NCBI GenBank assembly: GCA_903893955.1
Contig: CAITOG010000175.1
Coordinates: forward strand, 1-13,225
Origin: an uncultured Actinomycetes bacterium
GTDB taxonomy: Bacteria; Actinomycetota; Acidimicrobiia; Acidimicrobiales; RAAP-2
DNA length: 13,225 bases
Reading direction: 5' to 3'
Part shown: positions 12,493 to 13,225 of the stretch, one piece after another
Numbering within the stretch: the stretch's first letter is position 1
Layout: every line of letters starts with the position of its first letter
Translations under genes and position numbers: made by a program
Notes under the pieces: model-generated
What the model saw: the letters and a program-made list of their open reading frames with translations, nothing else
What the model was told of the DNA's origin: nothing
Database searches by the model: none

Positions 12493-13225
12493 GTGCCTGA
12501 GATCTTGGAGATCGAGTACTACCGACAGCTCGCCACCGGGGCGCTCGAGCGACCGATCGCCACTGTGGAGGTCGACGAGATGGCGAGTCGGGGCTTGCCG
12601 CCGGGCCTCGACCCGGCGGTGGTCTTCGAAGGCCTGACGTTCACCGCCGCTCGTCGACGAGGCAAGCTCCTCCTTCTCGAGACTGAGGGGCCGACGCTCG
12701 GGATGCGCTTCGGAATGACGGGCGGCCTGCTGCTCGACGGACTGGCCGGGATCGACAGGCTCCAGTACGGCCCGGGGACCTACGAGGAACGCTGGATCAG
12801 GGCGAAGGTGACGTTCGAGGATGGTGGGCTTCTCTTGCTCCATGACCCGCGACGACTCGGTCGGCTCAGCATCGATCCGGATCTCGAGACGCTTGGACCA
12901 GATGCCCTCTCGCTGACCTTGGGGCAGCTGCGACAGGCCCTCGTTGCCCGAACCCCCGGGCACGGTCCTGCGCTCAAGGCGAGGTTGCTCGATCAGTCCA
13001 AGATCGCTGGGATCGGGAACCTGCTGGCCGACGAGATTCTCTGGCGCGCTGGCAACGACCCCACTCGGCCGTGCAACTCATTGCGAGACGACGAGGTGCG
13101 CCGCCTGCATCGTCAGCTGCGACGAGTCCTCGATCAACTCCTCGAGCGAGGTGGCTCGCACACTGGCGACCACATGGTTGAGCGTCGTCCTGGTGGCCAA
13201 TGCCCGAAGGACGGGACGCCGTGGC
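12493..13225 (+). CDS. Fpg/Nei-family DNA glycosylase (3' partial)
   Basis: Base-excision repair bifunctional glycosylase/AP lyase that removes oxidised bases such as 8-oxoguanine or formamidopyrimidines. Visible residues 1-244: the catalytic PE at 2-3 (P2 forms the Schiff base once Met is removed), RRRGKLLLLE with the lysine K58 that contacts the damaged base, MRFGMTGG (71-78) for the usual LGMSG, DPRRLG (118-123), and the helix-two-turn-helix KIAGIGNLLADEILWRAGNDPTRP with N176. The last visible part, GGQCPKDGTPW, is where the zinc finger begins; the second cysteine of the usual CPxCG is D240. The MPEILEIE start differs from classical MPELPEVE and fits an actinobacterial Fpg-like subgroup. 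GTG is taken as start because the frame must begin with (M)PE. Only the zinc-finger region, perhaps 25-40 residues, lies outside the window. Confidence 0.92.
   Translation, partial: MPEILEIEYYRQLATGALERPIATVEVDEMASRGLPPGLDPAVVFEGLTFTAARRRGKLLLLETEGPTLGMRFGMTGGLLLDGLAGIDRLQYGPGTYEERWIRAKVTFEDGGLLLLHDPRRLGRLSIDPDLETLGPDALSLTLGQLRQALVARTPGHGPALKARLLDQSKIAGIGNLLADEILWRAGNDPTRPCNSLRDDEVRRLHRQLRRVLDQLLERGGSHTGDHMVERRPGGQCPKDGTPW

Noticed and set aside
11770..12963. Minus-strand frame spanning the FrhB-like gene start and the Fpg-like gene
   Set aside because: It would bridge two divergent, well-supported genes and is R/S/P-rich without domains.
1..13225. tRNA, rRNA, riboswitch, CRISPR, IS element or prophage signals
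   Set aside because: Scanning both strands by eye showed no cloverleaf-like segments, repeat-spacer arrays, transposase motifs or terminal inverted repeats. Weakly conserved structured RNAs could still be missed without covariance-model searches.

Overview
The window is gene-dense, high-GC bacterial chromosome. Several features point to an actinobacterium: a WhiB-family Fe-S regulator beside a PdtaS-type histidine kinase, the SCO1664 / DUF3090 / MSMEG_4193-phosphomutase gene set, a coenzyme F420-dehydrogenase-like beta subunit, and repeated leaderless promoters (TANNNT 5-7 nt before the start codon). The divergence of the proteins from mycobacterial and Streptomyces forms would suit an Acidimicrobiia-like lineage, but that is only my inference. 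I see no tRNA, rRNA, CRISPR array, insertion sequence or clear sign of transfer.

Left part (1-5450): a PHP-type histidinol-phosphatase-like gene, cut by the window edge, is translationally coupled to a PdtaS-like sensor kinase. The kinase converges on a WhiB gene so tightly that both stop codons lie in one palindromic CTAG. A divergent regulatory region with a CRP-like palindrome separates whiB from a glycerophosphodiester phosphodiesterase. Then comes the electron transfer flavoprotein pair etfB-etfA, closed by a 14-bp hairpin.

Middle (5451-8096): an AlgI-like MBOAT acyltransferase followed by a membrane-anchored SGNH (DUF459-like) protein. This is a typical pairing for moving acyl (often acetyl) groups across the membrane onto a surface glycan. 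An 11-codon mini-ORF with its own leaderless promoter overlaps the SGNH start.

Right part (8093-13225): a minus-strand series reads, in transcription order, F420-dehydrogenase-like Fe-S flavoprotein, histidine-phosphatase-family phosphomutase, DUF3090 protein, SCO1664 kinase-fold protein and a GNAT-AAA+ ATPase fusion. The phosphomutase, DUF3090 and SCO1664 genes overlap by 4 nt at each junction. An Fpg/Nei-like DNA glycosylase diverges from the series and runs off the right edge. The cassette plus the GNAT-AAA+ fusion is the least understood and most interesting part: it combines phosphate chemistry, a kinase-like fold, an acetyltransferase domain and a remodelling ATPase without an assigned pathway.
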